From DATHTC01 sp035456465 (GTDB taxonomy: Bacteria; Actinomycetota; Thermoleophilia; Gaiellales; Gaiellaceae): 64,000 bases of DNA. How positions within the stretch are numbered: position 1 is the stretch's first letter; every line of letters begins with the position of its first letter. The stretch is taken from positions 1 to 64,000 of the forward strand of contig DATIDD010000058.1 of assembly GCA_035456465.1 (NCBI GenBank). The letters run 5' to 3'. Below the pieces are notes generated by a model. The model had not been told where the DNA came from. It did no database searches and saw only the letters and a program-made list of their open reading frames with translations. Below, piece by piece: positions 41,706 through 49,965 of the stretch. The translations under genes and the position numbers were made by a program.

Positions 41706-42466
41706 CGCGCACGGCACTCGTCTCCGACGTCCACGGCAACGCGGTCGCGCTCGACGCCGTGCTCGCCGACCTCGAGCGCCGGCCCGTCGACGCCGTCGTG
41801 TGCCTCGGGGACATGCTCCAGGGCGGCGCGCAACCCGCAGAGGTCGCCGGCCGGCTGGCGGCGCTCGGCTGGCCGGTCGTGCTCGGGAACGCGGACGCGT
41901 TCCTGCTCGACGCCGACGCGGGCGCGGAGGTGCCGACGCCCGCGCAGCTCGAGGTGCGCCGGTGGTCGCTGGAGGCGCTCGGCGACGAGGGCGTGCGGCT
42001 GCTGGAGACGTTCCGCCCCACGGTCGAGGGCGACCTCGGCGGCGGCCTCCGCCTGCTCGCCTTCCACGGCTCGCCGCGCTCCTACGACGACTTCCTGTTC
42101 CCGTCGTTCGCCGACGGCGTGTTCCGCGGGGTGCTCGGGCCGGACGAGGCGGACGTCTACGCCGGCGGCCACGTACACCTCCAGTTCGTCCGGCGCGTCG
42201 GCCGGTCGCTATTCGTCAACCCCGGCAGCGTCGGCTTCTCCTACGACCACGAGCAGCCGGAGGACGGGTTCCGGCTCGACCCCTGGGCCGCCTACGCCGT
42301 GATCGAGAGCGACGGCGGCTCGGTCGAGGTCGCCTTCCGGCGCGTCCCGTTCGACGTCCACGCCGTGATCGCAGCAATCCGCGCGAGCGGCGTGCCGAAC
42401 GCGGATCGGGCGATCGCCCTCTGGGGCGGCGGCGACGCGCCACATCGGGACGCGTCCGGGGCCTGA
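41702..42466 (+). CDS. Metallophosphoesterase (YfcE/calcineurin-like)
   Basis: A 254-residue phosphoesterase with the two-metal site of the family: SDVHGN, CLGDMLQGG, VLGNADAF, FHGSP and GGHVHLQF, then NPGSVG. It hydrolyses a phosphomono- or diester; substrate unknown. The end of the gene lies inside a REP-type repeat: the codons TCC GGG GCC and the stop TGA are part of it. Confidence 0.88.
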   Translation: MTRTALVSDVHGNAVALDAVLADLERRPVDAVVCLGDMLQGGAQPAEVAGRLAALGWPVVLGNADAFLLDADAGAEVPTPAQLEVRRWSLEALGDEGVRLLETFRPTVEGDLGGGLRLLAFHGSPRSYDDFLFPSFADGVFRGVLGPDEADVYAGGHVHLQFVRRVGRSLFVNPGSVGFSYDHEQPEDGFRLDPWAAYAVIESDGGSVEVAFRRVPFDVHAVIAAIRASGVPNADRAIALWGGGDAPHRDASGA

Positions 42467-42471
42467 CCCTC
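42453..42471 (+). repeat. REP unit (GGGGCCTGACCC core)
   Basis: CGTCCGGGGCCTGACCCTC, overlapping the phosphoesterase stop. The same unit appears in reverse orientation at 51011-51030. Probably first half of a pair with 42546-42562. Confidence 0.55.
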
Positions 42472-42545
42472 CGCGGCGGCGCTCCGCCGCAACCAGCGGC
42501 GCGAGACCCGCGTGATCACGCGGTCGTACGTCCGATCCGGCCGCG

Positions 42546-42562
42546 GCCGGGGGCTGGCCCCG
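42546..42562 (+). repeat. REP unit (GGGGGCTGGCCCC core)
   Basis: GCCGGGGGCTGGCCCCG, directly before the stop of the small convergent gene. The core is identical to units at 50963, 51135 and 60508. The 42467-42562 gap holds only these repeats. Confidence 0.65.
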
Positions 42563-42730
42563 TTACGCCTCCCCGGTCTCGTCGGGGCTCAGCGTCTCCT
42601 CGCTCTCGTGCGAGGCCTCCTGCTCGCCCTCCGGCGGCGCGGCGACCCCGCCCGCGTACTCCTCCTCGCCGCGCGCGTCCCCACGCTCGTGGGCGCGGCG
42701 CTCATCGTTGCTGCGCTGCTCGTCCTCCAT
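42563..42730 (-). CDS. Small, highly acidic hydrophilic protein
   Basis: 55 residues, ATG 42728-42730 to TAA 42563-42565. About a third Glu/Asp, with many Arg at the start (MEDEQRSNDERRAHERGDAR) and a disordered end SEETLSPDETGEA. TAA is rare here, and the gene abuts a REP unit. No Shine-Dalgarno is obvious. It resembles the acidic small protein at 12.1 kb in composition only. Real but unproven. Confidence 0.4.
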   Translation of the reverse strand: MEDEQRSNDERRAHERGDARGEEEYAGGVAAPPEGEQEASHESEETLSPDETGEA

Positions 42731-42766
42731 GCGGGCCGCGTTCCCCGTCCCGCGAAGCGGAAACGG

Positions 42767-43432
42767 CTACGAGGCCTCGCCGCGTTGCACGAGCCCCGTC
42801 TCGTACGCGAGCACCACCGCCTGGACGCGGTCGCGGACGTCGAGCTTCTGGAGGATGCGCGCCACGTGCGTCTTGACGGTCGTCTCGCCCAGGAACAGCT
42901 CCTTGGCGATCTCCGCGTTGGAGCGGCCGCGCGCGATCAGGCGCAGCACCTCGATCTCGCGGGCGGTCAGGCTCTCGACCTCGGGCGGCAGGCCCTCGGT
43001 CGGCGGCGGCCGCCGCACGAACTCCTCGATCACCCGGCGCGTGATCGTCGGCGCCAGCAGCGACTCCCCGGCGGCGACCACGCGGATCGCGTCGACCAGC
43101 TGCTCCGGCGGCGCGTCCTTCAGCAGGAACCCGGCGGCGCCCGCGCGCAGCGCCTCGTATACGTACTCGTTCAGGTCGAACGTCGTCAGCATCAGCACGT
43201 GCGTCGACGGCGAACGCTCGACGAGCCGCCGCGTCGCCTCGATCCCGTCGAGGTTCGGCATGCGGATGTCCATGAGCACGACGTCGACCGTGTAGCGGTC
43301 GACGGCCTCGAGCGCCTCGAGACCGTCGGAGGCCTCGGCGACGATCTCCAGGTCGGGCTCCGCATCGAGGATCATCCGGAAGCCGGCGCGGACGAGCGCC
43401 TGGTCGTCGACGATCATGAGGCGGATAGCCAC
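42767..43432 (-). CDS. NarL/LuxR-family response regulator
   Basis: A 221-residue regulator. The receiver domain (MIVDDQALVRAGFRMIL, phospho-Asp in VVLMDIRMPNLDG, Thr in MLTTFD, Lys in LLKDA) is joined to a LuxR-type helix-turn-helix (LTAREIEVLRLIARGRSNAEIA...TTVKTHVARILQKL). The start GTG 43432 overlaps the kinase 3' end by 19 bp; ATG 43417 is an alternative. It forms a pair with the kinase and probably controls the divergent ABC exporter. Confidence 0.92.
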   Translation of the reverse strand: MAIRLMIVDDQALVRAGFRMILDAEPDLEIVAEASDGLEALEAVDRYTVDVVLMDIRMPNLDGIEATRRLVERSPSTHVLMLTTFDLNEYVYEALRAGAAGFLLKDAPPEQLVDAIRVVAAGESLLAPTITRRVIEEFVRRPPPTEGLPPEVESLTAREIEVLRLIARGRSNAEIAKELFLGETTVKTHVARILQKLDVRDRVQAVVLAYETGLVQRGEAS

Positions 43433-44640
43433 TCGTTCCCCTCGCCGCCGACCGGGATGCGGGCGCGCACCGCGTAGCCGCGGCCGCCGTCGACCGAGCC
43501 GGCCTCGAGCGTCCCGCCGTAGAACGCGACGCGCTCGCGCATCCCCGCGAGGCCCTGACGCGCGCCCTCGCCCTCGCCGTTCCCGCGCCCGTCGTTGGCG
43601 ATCTCGAGCGCGATCGCGTCGGGCTCGTAGCGCACGACCACCGTCGCCCGGGCCGGACCGGCGTGCTTGATCACGTTCGTGAGCGCCTCCTGGACGACGC
43701 GGTATGCCGACAGGTCGAGACCGGCGGCCACCGGGTAGGGCTCGCCCTCGACCGACAGCTCGACCGGGAGGCCGGCGTCGCGCGCCTGCTGGACGAGCGC
43801 CTCGAGCCGCGCGAGGCCCGGCTGGGGCGCGAGGTCGGCTGGCTGGTTCGCCCCGCGCAGGATCCCGAGCAGCCGCCGCATCTCCGTCAGCGCCTCGCGG
43901 CCGGTCTCCTCCACCGTTTGCAGCGCCTCCCGCTCCCGCTGCTGGTCCTCCCGCAGCAGCCGCCGGACGCCCGCGGCCTGCACGGTCATGACCGAGATCG
44001 AGTGCGCCACCACGTCGTGCAGCTCGCGCGCGATCCGGGCCCGCTCGTCGGCGACGGCCAGCGCCGCGTCCGCGCGGCGGCGAGCGTCGGCGAGCGCCAG
44101 CCGCTCCTCCGCCTCGCGGGCCTGCTGCGCGCGGTGGCCGACCGTGAATCCGGCGAGCCACGCGGCGGCGAAGAACAGCGACACCCAGAAGTAGTCGCCG
44201 GCGCCCTCGTCGGGGAAGCGGCGGGTGACGAAGACGACCGTCGCCTCCGCCGCGACCAGCCCGACGACTCCCTGCCGGTTCGGATTCGACTCGCCCACGA
44301 CCCAGGCCGCGAGCAGCGCGCCGAAGAAGAAGAACGTCGAGTCGTAGAGCCCCTGCGCCTCGAGCAGCGAGGTGACCGCGAGCGCGGCGAACACGGCGAG
44401 CGGCGCAACGAGCGGCGCCCGCCGCCGGAGCAACAGCGGGACGCTCGCGAACACCGCGCACACGCTCAGCGTCGCCCGCGACCCCGCGAGCGGCGCGGCC
44501 CAGATCTCCACCTGCATCGCCACGAGGAGCGCCAGCGCGAGCGCGTCGACGCCGTAGCGGCGGGCGAGGAGCAGCGGGTCACGCACGATCGCACGGTACT
44601 CCACGCGCGCGCGCGCGAGGTCGTCCCAGCTGACGAACAC
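43414..44640 (-). CDS. Sensor histidine kinase, HisKA_3/NarX family
   Basis: A 408-residue kinase with about five TM helices in the first 170 residues, then a coiled region. The HisKA_3 phospho-site is ERARIARELHDVVAHSISVM, and the C-terminal HATPase (ALTNVIKHAGPARATV, IANDGRG, GLAGMRERVAFYGG) is complete. GTG 44640 was chosen; a longer frame to 44799 is Arg-rich and runs into the ABC gene. The 106 bp between it and the ABC operon must hold both promoters. Confidence 0.9.
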   Translation of the reverse strand: MFVSWDDLARARVEYRAIVRDPLLLARRYGVDALALALLVAMQVEIWAAPLAGSRATLSVCAVFASVPLLLRRRAPLVAPLAVFAALAVTSLLEAQGLYDSTFFFFGALLAAWVVGESNPNRQGVVGLVAAEATVVFVTRRFPDEGAGDYFWVSLFFAAAWLAGFTVGHRAQQAREAEERLALADARRRADAALAVADERARIARELHDVVAHSISVMTVQAAGVRRLLREDQQREREALQTVEETGREALTEMRRLLGILRGANQPADLAPQPGLARLEALVQQARDAGLPVELSVEGEPYPVAAGLDLSAYRVVQEALTNVIKHAGPARATVVVRYEPDAIALEIANDGRGNGEGEGARQGLAGMRERVAFYGGTLEAGSVDGGRGYAVRARIPVGGEGNEWLSAS

Positions 44641-44746
44641 GGCTCGTCCTGGAGGACGACGCGATCGGCCCCTCGCGCCGACGCCGGCGGAGCGGACGAC
44701 GCGCACTGTGGCGGCACCACGTGAACCAGCAAAGGAGAGATCCGAG

Positions 44747-45523
44747 ATGACCGCTGCTTCGATCGCCGTTCCCGCCGAGGGCATCGCGGCCGAGCTCACG
44801 TCGCGCGTCGTCGTCGAGGCGACGAACCTCAGCCGCCGCTACGGCACCGGCGACGCCGCCGTGGACGCGCTCCGCGGCGTCTCGCTGGAGGTCGCCCGCG
44901 GCAAGCTCACCGCCGTGATGGGGCCGTCCGGCTCCGGCAAGTCCACGCTCATGCACATCCTCGCGGGCCTCGACCGCCCGACCGAGGGCACCGTCTCGAT
45001 CGCCGGGACCGAGATCGGCTCGCTCAACGACAACCAGCTGACGAAGCTGCGCCGGCGCCACATCGGCTTCGTGTTCCAGTTCTTCAACCTGCTGCCGATG
45101 CTGACGGCGGAGGAGAACATCCTCCTGCCGCTGTCGATCGCGGGCGAGAAGCCCGACGAGGCGTGGGTCGACGAGGTGATGGAGCGGGTCGGGCTCGCCG
45201 ACCGGCGCCGCCACCGGCCCGCCGAGCTCTCCGGCGGCCAGCAGCAGCGTGTCGCCGTCGCGCGGGCGCTCGTCTCGCGGCCGACGGTGCTGTTCGCCGA
45301 CGAGCCGACCGGCAACCTCGACTCCCGCACCGGCGCCGAGGTGCTCGACCTCGTCCGCCAGTCGGTCGACGAGCTCGGCCAGACGGTCGTGATGGTGACC
45401 CACGACGCACGTGCCGCCGGCGCCGCCGACCGCGTGCTGTTCCTCGCCGACGGCGAGATCGTCAAGGACGGCGGCCGCACGTCGCAGGCCGAGATCCTGC
45501 AGACGCTGGAGGAGGTGGCCTAG
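44747..45523 (+). CDS. ABC transporter ATP-binding protein, MacB/LolD type
   Basis: A 258-residue ATPase: Walker A GPSGSGKST, Q-loop FQFFNLLPMLTAEEN, signature LSGGQQQRVAVARAL, Walker B VLFADEPTGNLD, H-loop VTHD. It begins after a short N-terminal extension. ATG 44747 follows AAAGGAGAG. It powers the adjacent FtsX-like permease, whose GTG immediately follows its TAG. Divergent from a two-component system that likely regulates it. Confidence 0.94.
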   Translation: MTAASIAVPAEGIAAELTSRVVVEATNLSRRYGTGDAAVDALRGVSLEVARGKLTAVMGPSGSGKSTLMHILAGLDRPTEGTVSIAGTEIGSLNDNQLTKLRRRHIGFVFQFFNLLPMLTAEENILLPLSIAGEKPDEAWVDEVMERVGLADRRRHRPAELSGGQQQRVAVARALVSRPTVLFADEPTGNLDSRTGAEVLDLVRQSVDELGQTVVMVTHDARAAGAADRVLFLADGEIVKDGGRTSQAEILQTLEEVA

Positions 45524-48073
45524 GTGAGAAAGGTCGCGCTCAAAGGGCTCGCGGGGCGGAAGCTCCGCACGCTCCTGACCTCCCTCGCGATCGTCCTCGG
45601 CGTCGCGATGATCACCGGGTCGTTCATCCTCACGGACTCGATCTCGAAAGGGTTCGACTCGATCTTCACCTCCGCGTACCGCAACACGGACGCGGTGGTG
45701 AGCGGCAAGAAGCTCGTCGACTGGTCGGCGAGCGGCAACGCGACGGTCGACGAGGCCCTGGTGGCGAGGATCCGCGCGCTGCCGGAGGTCGAGTCCGCGT
45801 CCGGCTCGATCATCGACATCGTCGGCAACTCGACGCAGGCCAAGCTGATCGACCGCGACGGCGACCCGATCCAGTCGAGCGGGAACCCGACGTTCGGCTT
45901 CGGCGTCGACCCGTCCGCCGGGCGGTTCAACCCGATGCGGCTCGTCGACGGCGGCTGGGCGTCCGGCCCCGGCGAGATCGTGATCGACAAGGAGACCGCC
46001 GACTCGAAGCACTTCGGCGTGGGCGACACGATCCGCGCGTCCGGGCAGGGCCCGAGCCGCCCGTTCCGGATCGTCGGCATCGCCAGCTACGGCGACGTCG
46101 CGACGCTGGGCGGGGCCACGTTCGCCGTCTGGGACGTCACGACGGCGCGGTCGATGCTCGGCATCGCCGGCTACACCGGGATCTCCGTGGCCGCGAGGGA
46201 CGGCGTCTCGCAGCGCTCGCTCGTGGCGTCGCTGCAGCAGGCCGTGCCCTCGAACGTGCAGGTGCGCACGGGCGACGAGCAGGCCGGCGAGGACAAGAAG
46301 GGGCTCGACGAGTTCATCGCGTTCATCCGCGGCTTCCTGCTGGCGTTCGGCGGGATCGCGCTGCTCGTCGGCGCCTTCGTGATCTTCAACACGCTGTCGA
46401 TCACGATCGCGCAGCGGGTTCGCGAGCTGGCGACGCTGCGGACGCTCGGCGCCTCCCGGCGCCAGGTGCTCCGCTCCGTGCTGCTCGAGGCAGCGGCGAT
46501 CGGCGCGCTCGCGTCGGTGGTCGGGATCCTCGGCGGGATCGGCCTCGCCCGCGGGCTCACGGCCGTGTTCAAGGCGCTCGGCCTCGAGCTCCCGCAGTCC
46601 GACCCGGTGTACGCGACGCGGACGTTCGTGATCGCGCTGATCGTCGGCGTCGGGGTGACCGTGGTCGCCGGGCTCGCGCCCGCGCTCCGCGCCACCCGCG
46701 TCGCGCCGATCTCCGCCGTCCGGGAGGGCGCGGCGCTGCCGCGCCGCAAGCGCCTCGGCCCGGTCGCCGGCGTGGTGCTGCTCGCGGCGGGGGTCGCGCT
46801 CGTCTCGTACGCGGTGCTGACCGGCTCGCTCGGCTCGGGCAGGAACCTGCTCGCGCTCGCGGTCGGCGCGCTGCTCACGCTCGTCGGCATCGCCGGCGTC
46901 GCCTCGCAGCTCGTCACCGCGCTCGCCTCGCTCGTCGGGATCCCCTCGCGCCGCCTCGGCGGCGTCGCGGGCCGGCTCGCCGGCGAGAACGTCGTGCGCA
47001 ACCCCGCGCGCACGGCGTCGACCGCGGCCGCGCTGATGATCGGGCTCGCGCTCGTCTCGTTCGTGGCCGTGATCGGCAAGGGCGTGCGCGACTCGCTCGC
47101 GAACTCGTTCTCCGACCAGGTCTCGGCCGACTACGTGATCACCTCGCAGAACGGGTGGTCGCAGTTCCCGGCGGCGGCCGGCGACGCGATCGCGAAGGTC
47201 GACGGCGTGCAGGCCTCGAGCATCCGTTCCGATCGCGGCCTCGTCGGCAAGGAGCAGGTCAACGTCAACGCGGTCGACCCGGCGACGCTCGACGGCATGT
47301 ACCGGTTCGAGTGGAAGGGCGGCGCCTCCGACGAGACGCTCTCTAGGCTCGACGGGAACGGTGCCGTGCTGAAGGAGTCGTTCGCGCGCGACAGCGGCCT
47401 GACGGTGGGCGAGCGCTTCCGCCTGCGGACGCCGCACGGGAACGGGATCGAGCTGCGCGTGGCGGGGCTGTACCAGCCGCCGCGGGCGGCCGAGCTCCTC
47501 GGCGGCGTCGTGATCTCGCAGGAGGCGTTCGACGCCACCTTCCCGCGGCCGCAGAACCAGCTGACGCTCGTCCGCGGCGGCTCCCAGGAGGGGCTGGACG
47601 AGGCCGTGGCCGCGTTCTCCGACGCGAAGGTGCTGACGAAGGACGGCTACGTCGACGCGCAGTCGTCGTTCATCGGGCAGATCCTGAACCTGCTCTACGT
47701 GCTGCTCGCGCTGAGCGTGATCGTGAGCCTGTTCGGGATGGTCAACACGCTCGTGCTCTCGGTGTTCGAGCGGACGCGGGAGCTCGGGATGCTCCGCGCG
47801 GTCGGGATGACGCGGCGGCAGGTGCGCCGGCTCGTCCGGCACGAGAGCGTGATCACCGCGCTGATCGGCGCGGGGCTCGGGCTCCCGCTCGGCGTCGCGC
47901 TCGGCGCGGCCGTGACGCACGCGCTCGACCGCTACGGCGTCGAGTTCGCGCTCCCGGTCGCCTCGCTCGCGGCCTTCACGGTCGTGGCGATCGTGGCCGG
48001 GATCCTCGCGGCGGTGCTGCCCGCCCGCCGCGCCTCGCGGCTCGACGTCCTCTCGGCGCTGCAGTACGAGTAG
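45524..48073 (+). CDS. ABC transporter permease, FtsX/MacB family (duplicated)
   Basis: An 849-residue permease: TM near 16-40, extracytoplasmic domain, a three-TM block (~265-390), a central pair of TM helices with SYAVLTGSLGSGRN, then TM ~510-535, a second extracytoplasmic domain and a terminal three-TM block with ERTRELGMLRAVGMTRRQVRRL. The GTG directly follows the ATPase stop. It exports or extracts an unknown substrate, such as a peptide or lipid. Related to but not a copy of the permease at 95-2467. Confidence 0.92.
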   Translation: MRKVALKGLAGRKLRTLLTSLAIVLGVAMITGSFILTDSISKGFDSIFTSAYRNTDAVVSGKKLVDWSASGNATVDEALVARIRALPEVESASGSIIDIVGNSTQAKLIDRDGDPIQSSGNPTFGFGVDPSAGRFNPMRLVDGGWASGPGEIVIDKETADSKHFGVGDTIRASGQGPSRPFRIVGIASYGDVATLGGATFAVWDVTTARSMLGIAGYTGISVAARDGVSQRSLVASLQQAVPSNVQVRTGDEQAGEDKKGLDEFIAFIRGFLLAFGGIALLVGAFVIFNTLSITIAQRVRELATLRTLGASRRQVLRSVLLEAAAIGALASVVGILGGIGLARGLTAVFKALGLELPQSDPVYATRTFVIALIVGVGVTVVAGLAPALRATRVAPISAVREGAALPRRKRLGPVAGVVLLAAGVALVSYAVLTGSLGSGRNLLALAVGALLTLVGIAGVASQLVTALASLVGIPSRRLGGVAGRLAGENVVRNPARTASTAAALMIGLALVSFVAVIGKGVRDSLANSFSDQVSADYVITSQNGWSQFPAAAGDAIAKVDGVQASSIRSDRGLVGKEQVNVNAVDPATLDGMYRFEWKGGASDETLSRLDGNGAVLKESFARDSGLTVGERFRLRTPHGNGIELRVAGLYQPPRAAELLGGVVISQEAFDATFPRPQNQLTLVRGGSQEGLDEAVAAFSDAKVLTKDGYVDAQSSFIGQILNLLYVLLALSVIVSLFGMVNTLVLSVFERTRELGMLRAVGMTRRQVRRLVRHESVITALIGAGLGLPLGVALGAAVTHALDRYGVEFALPVASLAAFTVVAIVAGILAAVLPARRASRLDVLSALQYE

Positions 48074-48080
48074 TGGACGG

Positions 48081-48123
48081 ACGCGGGGGAACCCATGGTT
48101 CGTACGCGGGGGAACCCATGGTT
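48081..48123 (+). repeat. Direct repeat of a 20-mer ending in AACCCATGGTT
   Basis: ACGCGGGGGAACCCATGGTT occurs at 48081-48100 and again at 48104-48123, just after the ABC permease gene. The second copy is part of the hairpin at 48106-48130. The 340-bp gap 48074-48413 contains this, three hairpins and no gene that I can support. Confidence 0.8.
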
Positions 48124-48130
48124 CCCCCGC
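48106..48130. terminator. 11-bp hairpin, probable terminator/mobile repeat
   Basis: GCGGGGGAACC (48106-48116) pairs perfectly with GGTTCCCCCGC (48120-48130), loop CAT, 32 bp after the permease stop. The arm plus the following AGCCCCCTCCTTC is also found at 51931-51970, so it is a dispersed element as well as a likely terminator. Confidence 0.6.
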
Positions 48131-48178
48131 GAGCCCCCTCCTTCGGCGCTCGGGCTCCGGCCGCGGCCCGCGCCTCCC

Positions 48179-48195
48179 GGCCGGCGAAGCCGGCC
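48179..48195. other. Hairpin GGCCGGC-GAA-GCCGGCC
   Basis: A 7-bp perfect stem with GAA loop inside the long gap before the cupin gene. Confidence 0.45.
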
Positions 48196-48285
48196 TCCGG
48201 CGGCAGACCTGCGCGCTTCGCTCACGCGTACGGCAGCGGACGTTGGCCGGCCGTGCTTGCCTGCGGCCTGGCCGGACGGGCGGGC

Positions 48286-48309
48286 GGCGTCATCCTCGGG
48301 GATGACGCC
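48286..48309. other. 10-bp hairpin with TCGG tetraloop
   Basis: GGCGTCATCC (48286-48295) and GGATGACGCC (48300-48309) form a perfect stem about 105 bp upstream of the cupin ATG. A TAGGTT box at 48374-48379, 34 bp before the ATG, may be the cupin promoter; the hairpin lies upstream of it. Confidence 0.5.
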
Positions 48310-48413
48310 GGTTCGTCCTCGGGCGGTCTTCCGGTTCCTCCCACGCGCGGACGACCGGCCGCGGGGCGGGTCGTAGGTTGGGCGCACCTTCCCACGACCA
48401 CCAGGAGCAGACG

Positions 48414-48983
48414 ATGATCCACGCTGGCGACACCATCTCGAACCCGGTCACGGGCGAGCGCATGACGTTCCTGAAGACCTCCCGCCAGACCGGCGGCGAG
48501 TACGTCCTCGTCGAGGTGACCGTGGAGCCGAACGGCTTCGTCGCCTCGCCCCACCTTCACCCCAACCAGTCCGAGCGGTTCGAGATCCTCGACGGCGAGC
48601 TCGAGTTCCGCATCGGCCGGAAGACCGTGACGGCGGGCCCGGGCGAGGTCGTCGTCGTCGAGCCGGGCACGGCGCACCGCTTCCGCAACGCCGGCGACAC
48701 GGTCGCCCGCTTCACCTGCGAGGTCCGGCCGGCCCTGCGCTTCGAGCAGCTGCTCGAGACGATGTTCGCGCTCGCGGCCGACGGCAGGACGAACCGGAAG
48801 GGCATGCCGAACCCGCTGCGGCTCGCCGTGATCGCCGGCGTGCACTTCGACGACGTGCGGTTGCCGTTCCCGCCGGCGTGGATGCAGCGTGCGGGGCTGG
48901 CGGTCGGCGCGCCGATGGGCCGCCTGCTCGGCTATACCGCGACCTACGAGAACGCGACCCGCGGCACGACGGTCGCCGCGTAG
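48414..48983 (+). CDS. Cupin-domain protein
   Basis: A 189-residue protein with a cupin barrel: PHLHPNQSERFEILDGELEF (motif 1 with two His and Glu) and PGTAHRFRNAGDTVARF (motif 2 with His). This is a complete 3-His/1-Glu metal site. The last 70 residues are an extra helical segment seen in small-molecule cupins (FEQLLETMFALAADGRTNRKGMP). ATG 48414 follows CAGGAGCAG. Probably binds a metal and a small ligand; catalytic role unknown. The next gene begins 8 bp after its stop. Confidence 0.85.
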   Translation: MIHAGDTISNPVTGERMTFLKTSRQTGGEYVLVEVTVEPNGFVASPHLHPNQSERFEILDGELEFRIGRKTVTAGPGEVVVVEPGTAHRFRNAGDTVARFTCEVRPALRFEQLLETMFALAADGRTNRKGMPNPLRLAVIAGVHFDDVRLPFPPAWMQRAGLAVGAPMGRLLGYTATYENATRGTTVAA

Positions 48984-48991
48984 GAGGACGG

Positions 48992-49324
48992 ATGACGAAC
49001 GGACTGACGACCGACTGGCTCGCCGCCCGGCTGGGCGAGCAGCCCGCGCGGGTCGAGGCCCGGCGCCGGGCCGGCGAGCTGGTCGCCGTCCGTCGAGCGG
49101 ACGGCCAGCTCGTCTTCCCCGGCTGGCAGTTCGACCGCACGGGCCGGCCGCATCCGCAGCTCTCCGCGCTCGTCGCGGCGGCGCGCGCCAAGGGGCTCGA
49201 CGACGCCCGGCTCGACGGGCTGCTCACGCGGCGGGCGGGCCTCGTCGGCGCGATCCGTCCCGCCGACGCGGTGCGGCGCGAGGGCGACCTCGCCCCGGCG
49301 TTCCGCGCGCTCGAGGCGGTCTAG
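48992..49324 (+). CDS. Small protein, possibly DNA-binding (excisionase/antitoxin-like)
   Basis: 110 residues with a strong GGAGG site 5 nt before ATG 48992. The helical N-terminus TTDWLAARLGEQPARVEARRRAGELVAVRRADGQLVFPGWQFD reads like a MerR/excisionase-type winged helix with a sheet (V-x-R...VFPGWQF). This half is also like the toxin-binding tail of Xre/MbcA/ParS antitoxins. No partner toxin is next to it, so the call is structural only. It follows the cupin gene in an operon. Confidence 0.6.
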   Translation: MTNGLTTDWLAARLGEQPARVEARRRAGELVAVRRADGQLVFPGWQFDRTGRPHPQLSALVAAARAKGLDDARLDGLLTRRAGLVGAIRPADAVRREGDLAPAFRALEAV

Positions 49325-49944
49325 CCGGCGCCGCCCGGGCCGGAGGTCGATCCGGCCGGGGCTCGGGGGAGGCGCACCACCAGCGCCTCCCCTTCCAGCG
49401 CGACGCTGCCGCCGAGGGCGTCGACGACTCGCGCGGCGATCGCCGCGCCCAGGTCGCGGACGACCTCGCCGGCGAGGATCGGCGCCGCGTCCGGGGTGAC
49501 GGGGCCGAGGCTGACGGTGACGCCGTCGACGAGCAGCTCCAGGCGGTCGACGCCGCCGAACCGGACGGCGCACCGCGCGTAGCCCGCGAGCGCGCGCTCC
49601 GCAGCGCCGGCGTCGAGCGTGGTCTGCGTGCCGACGCCTTCGACCGCGATCTCGGCGCCGCTCACGCGCTCCGCCGCGGCTCGCGCGAGCTCGAGGGTGT
49701 CGACGTCGCGCGACGCCGGCTCCCAGCGACCGCTCTCGATCCTCGCGACCAGCCCGAGCTCGTCGAGCAGCTCGCCCATCTGGTCGGAGGCGGCCGACAT
49801 CATCCCGAGGTAGCGCGGGAGCGGCTCGTCGAGCCCCTCCATGCGCGTAAGCACCCGCGCGAACCCGTGCACCGTCGCGAGCGGCGTCCGGAGGTCGTGG
49901 CACGCCAGCGAGACGAGCGCCGCGAAGGCGGGATCCTGGCCCAT
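49321..49944 (-). CDS. HisKA-type histidine kinase-like protein, degenerate ATPase
   Basis: 207 residues. The dimerisation/phospho-acceptor helix is intact (LVSLACHDLRTPLATVHGFARVL, His in HDLRTPL), followed by a second long helix. The C-terminal half is a small GHKL-like fold without clear N, G1 or G2 boxes, so it probably does not bind ATP and may act as a phosphotransfer or scaffold protein. There is no TM helix. No response regulator is adjacent. It converges on the small protein gene with a 4 bp overlap. Confidence 0.72.
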   Translation of the reverse strand: MGQDPAFAALVSLACHDLRTPLATVHGFARVLTRMEGLDEPLPRYLGMMSAASDQMGELLDELGLVARIESGRWEPASRDVDTLELARAAAERVSGAEIAVEGVGTQTTLDAGAAERALAGYARCAVRFGGVDRLELLVDGVTVSLGPVTPDAAPILAGEVVRDLGAAIAARVVDALGGSVALEGEALVVRLPRAPAGSTSGPGGAG

Positions 49945-49965
49945 GTTCGCTAGCGTTGCAGACGC

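Noticed and set aside
44579..47920. Minus-strand ORF of 1113 codons across the ABC exporter
   Set aside because: Repetitive Arg/Asp/Ala/His-rich translation with no recognisable domain, opposite a well-supported ATPase and permease.
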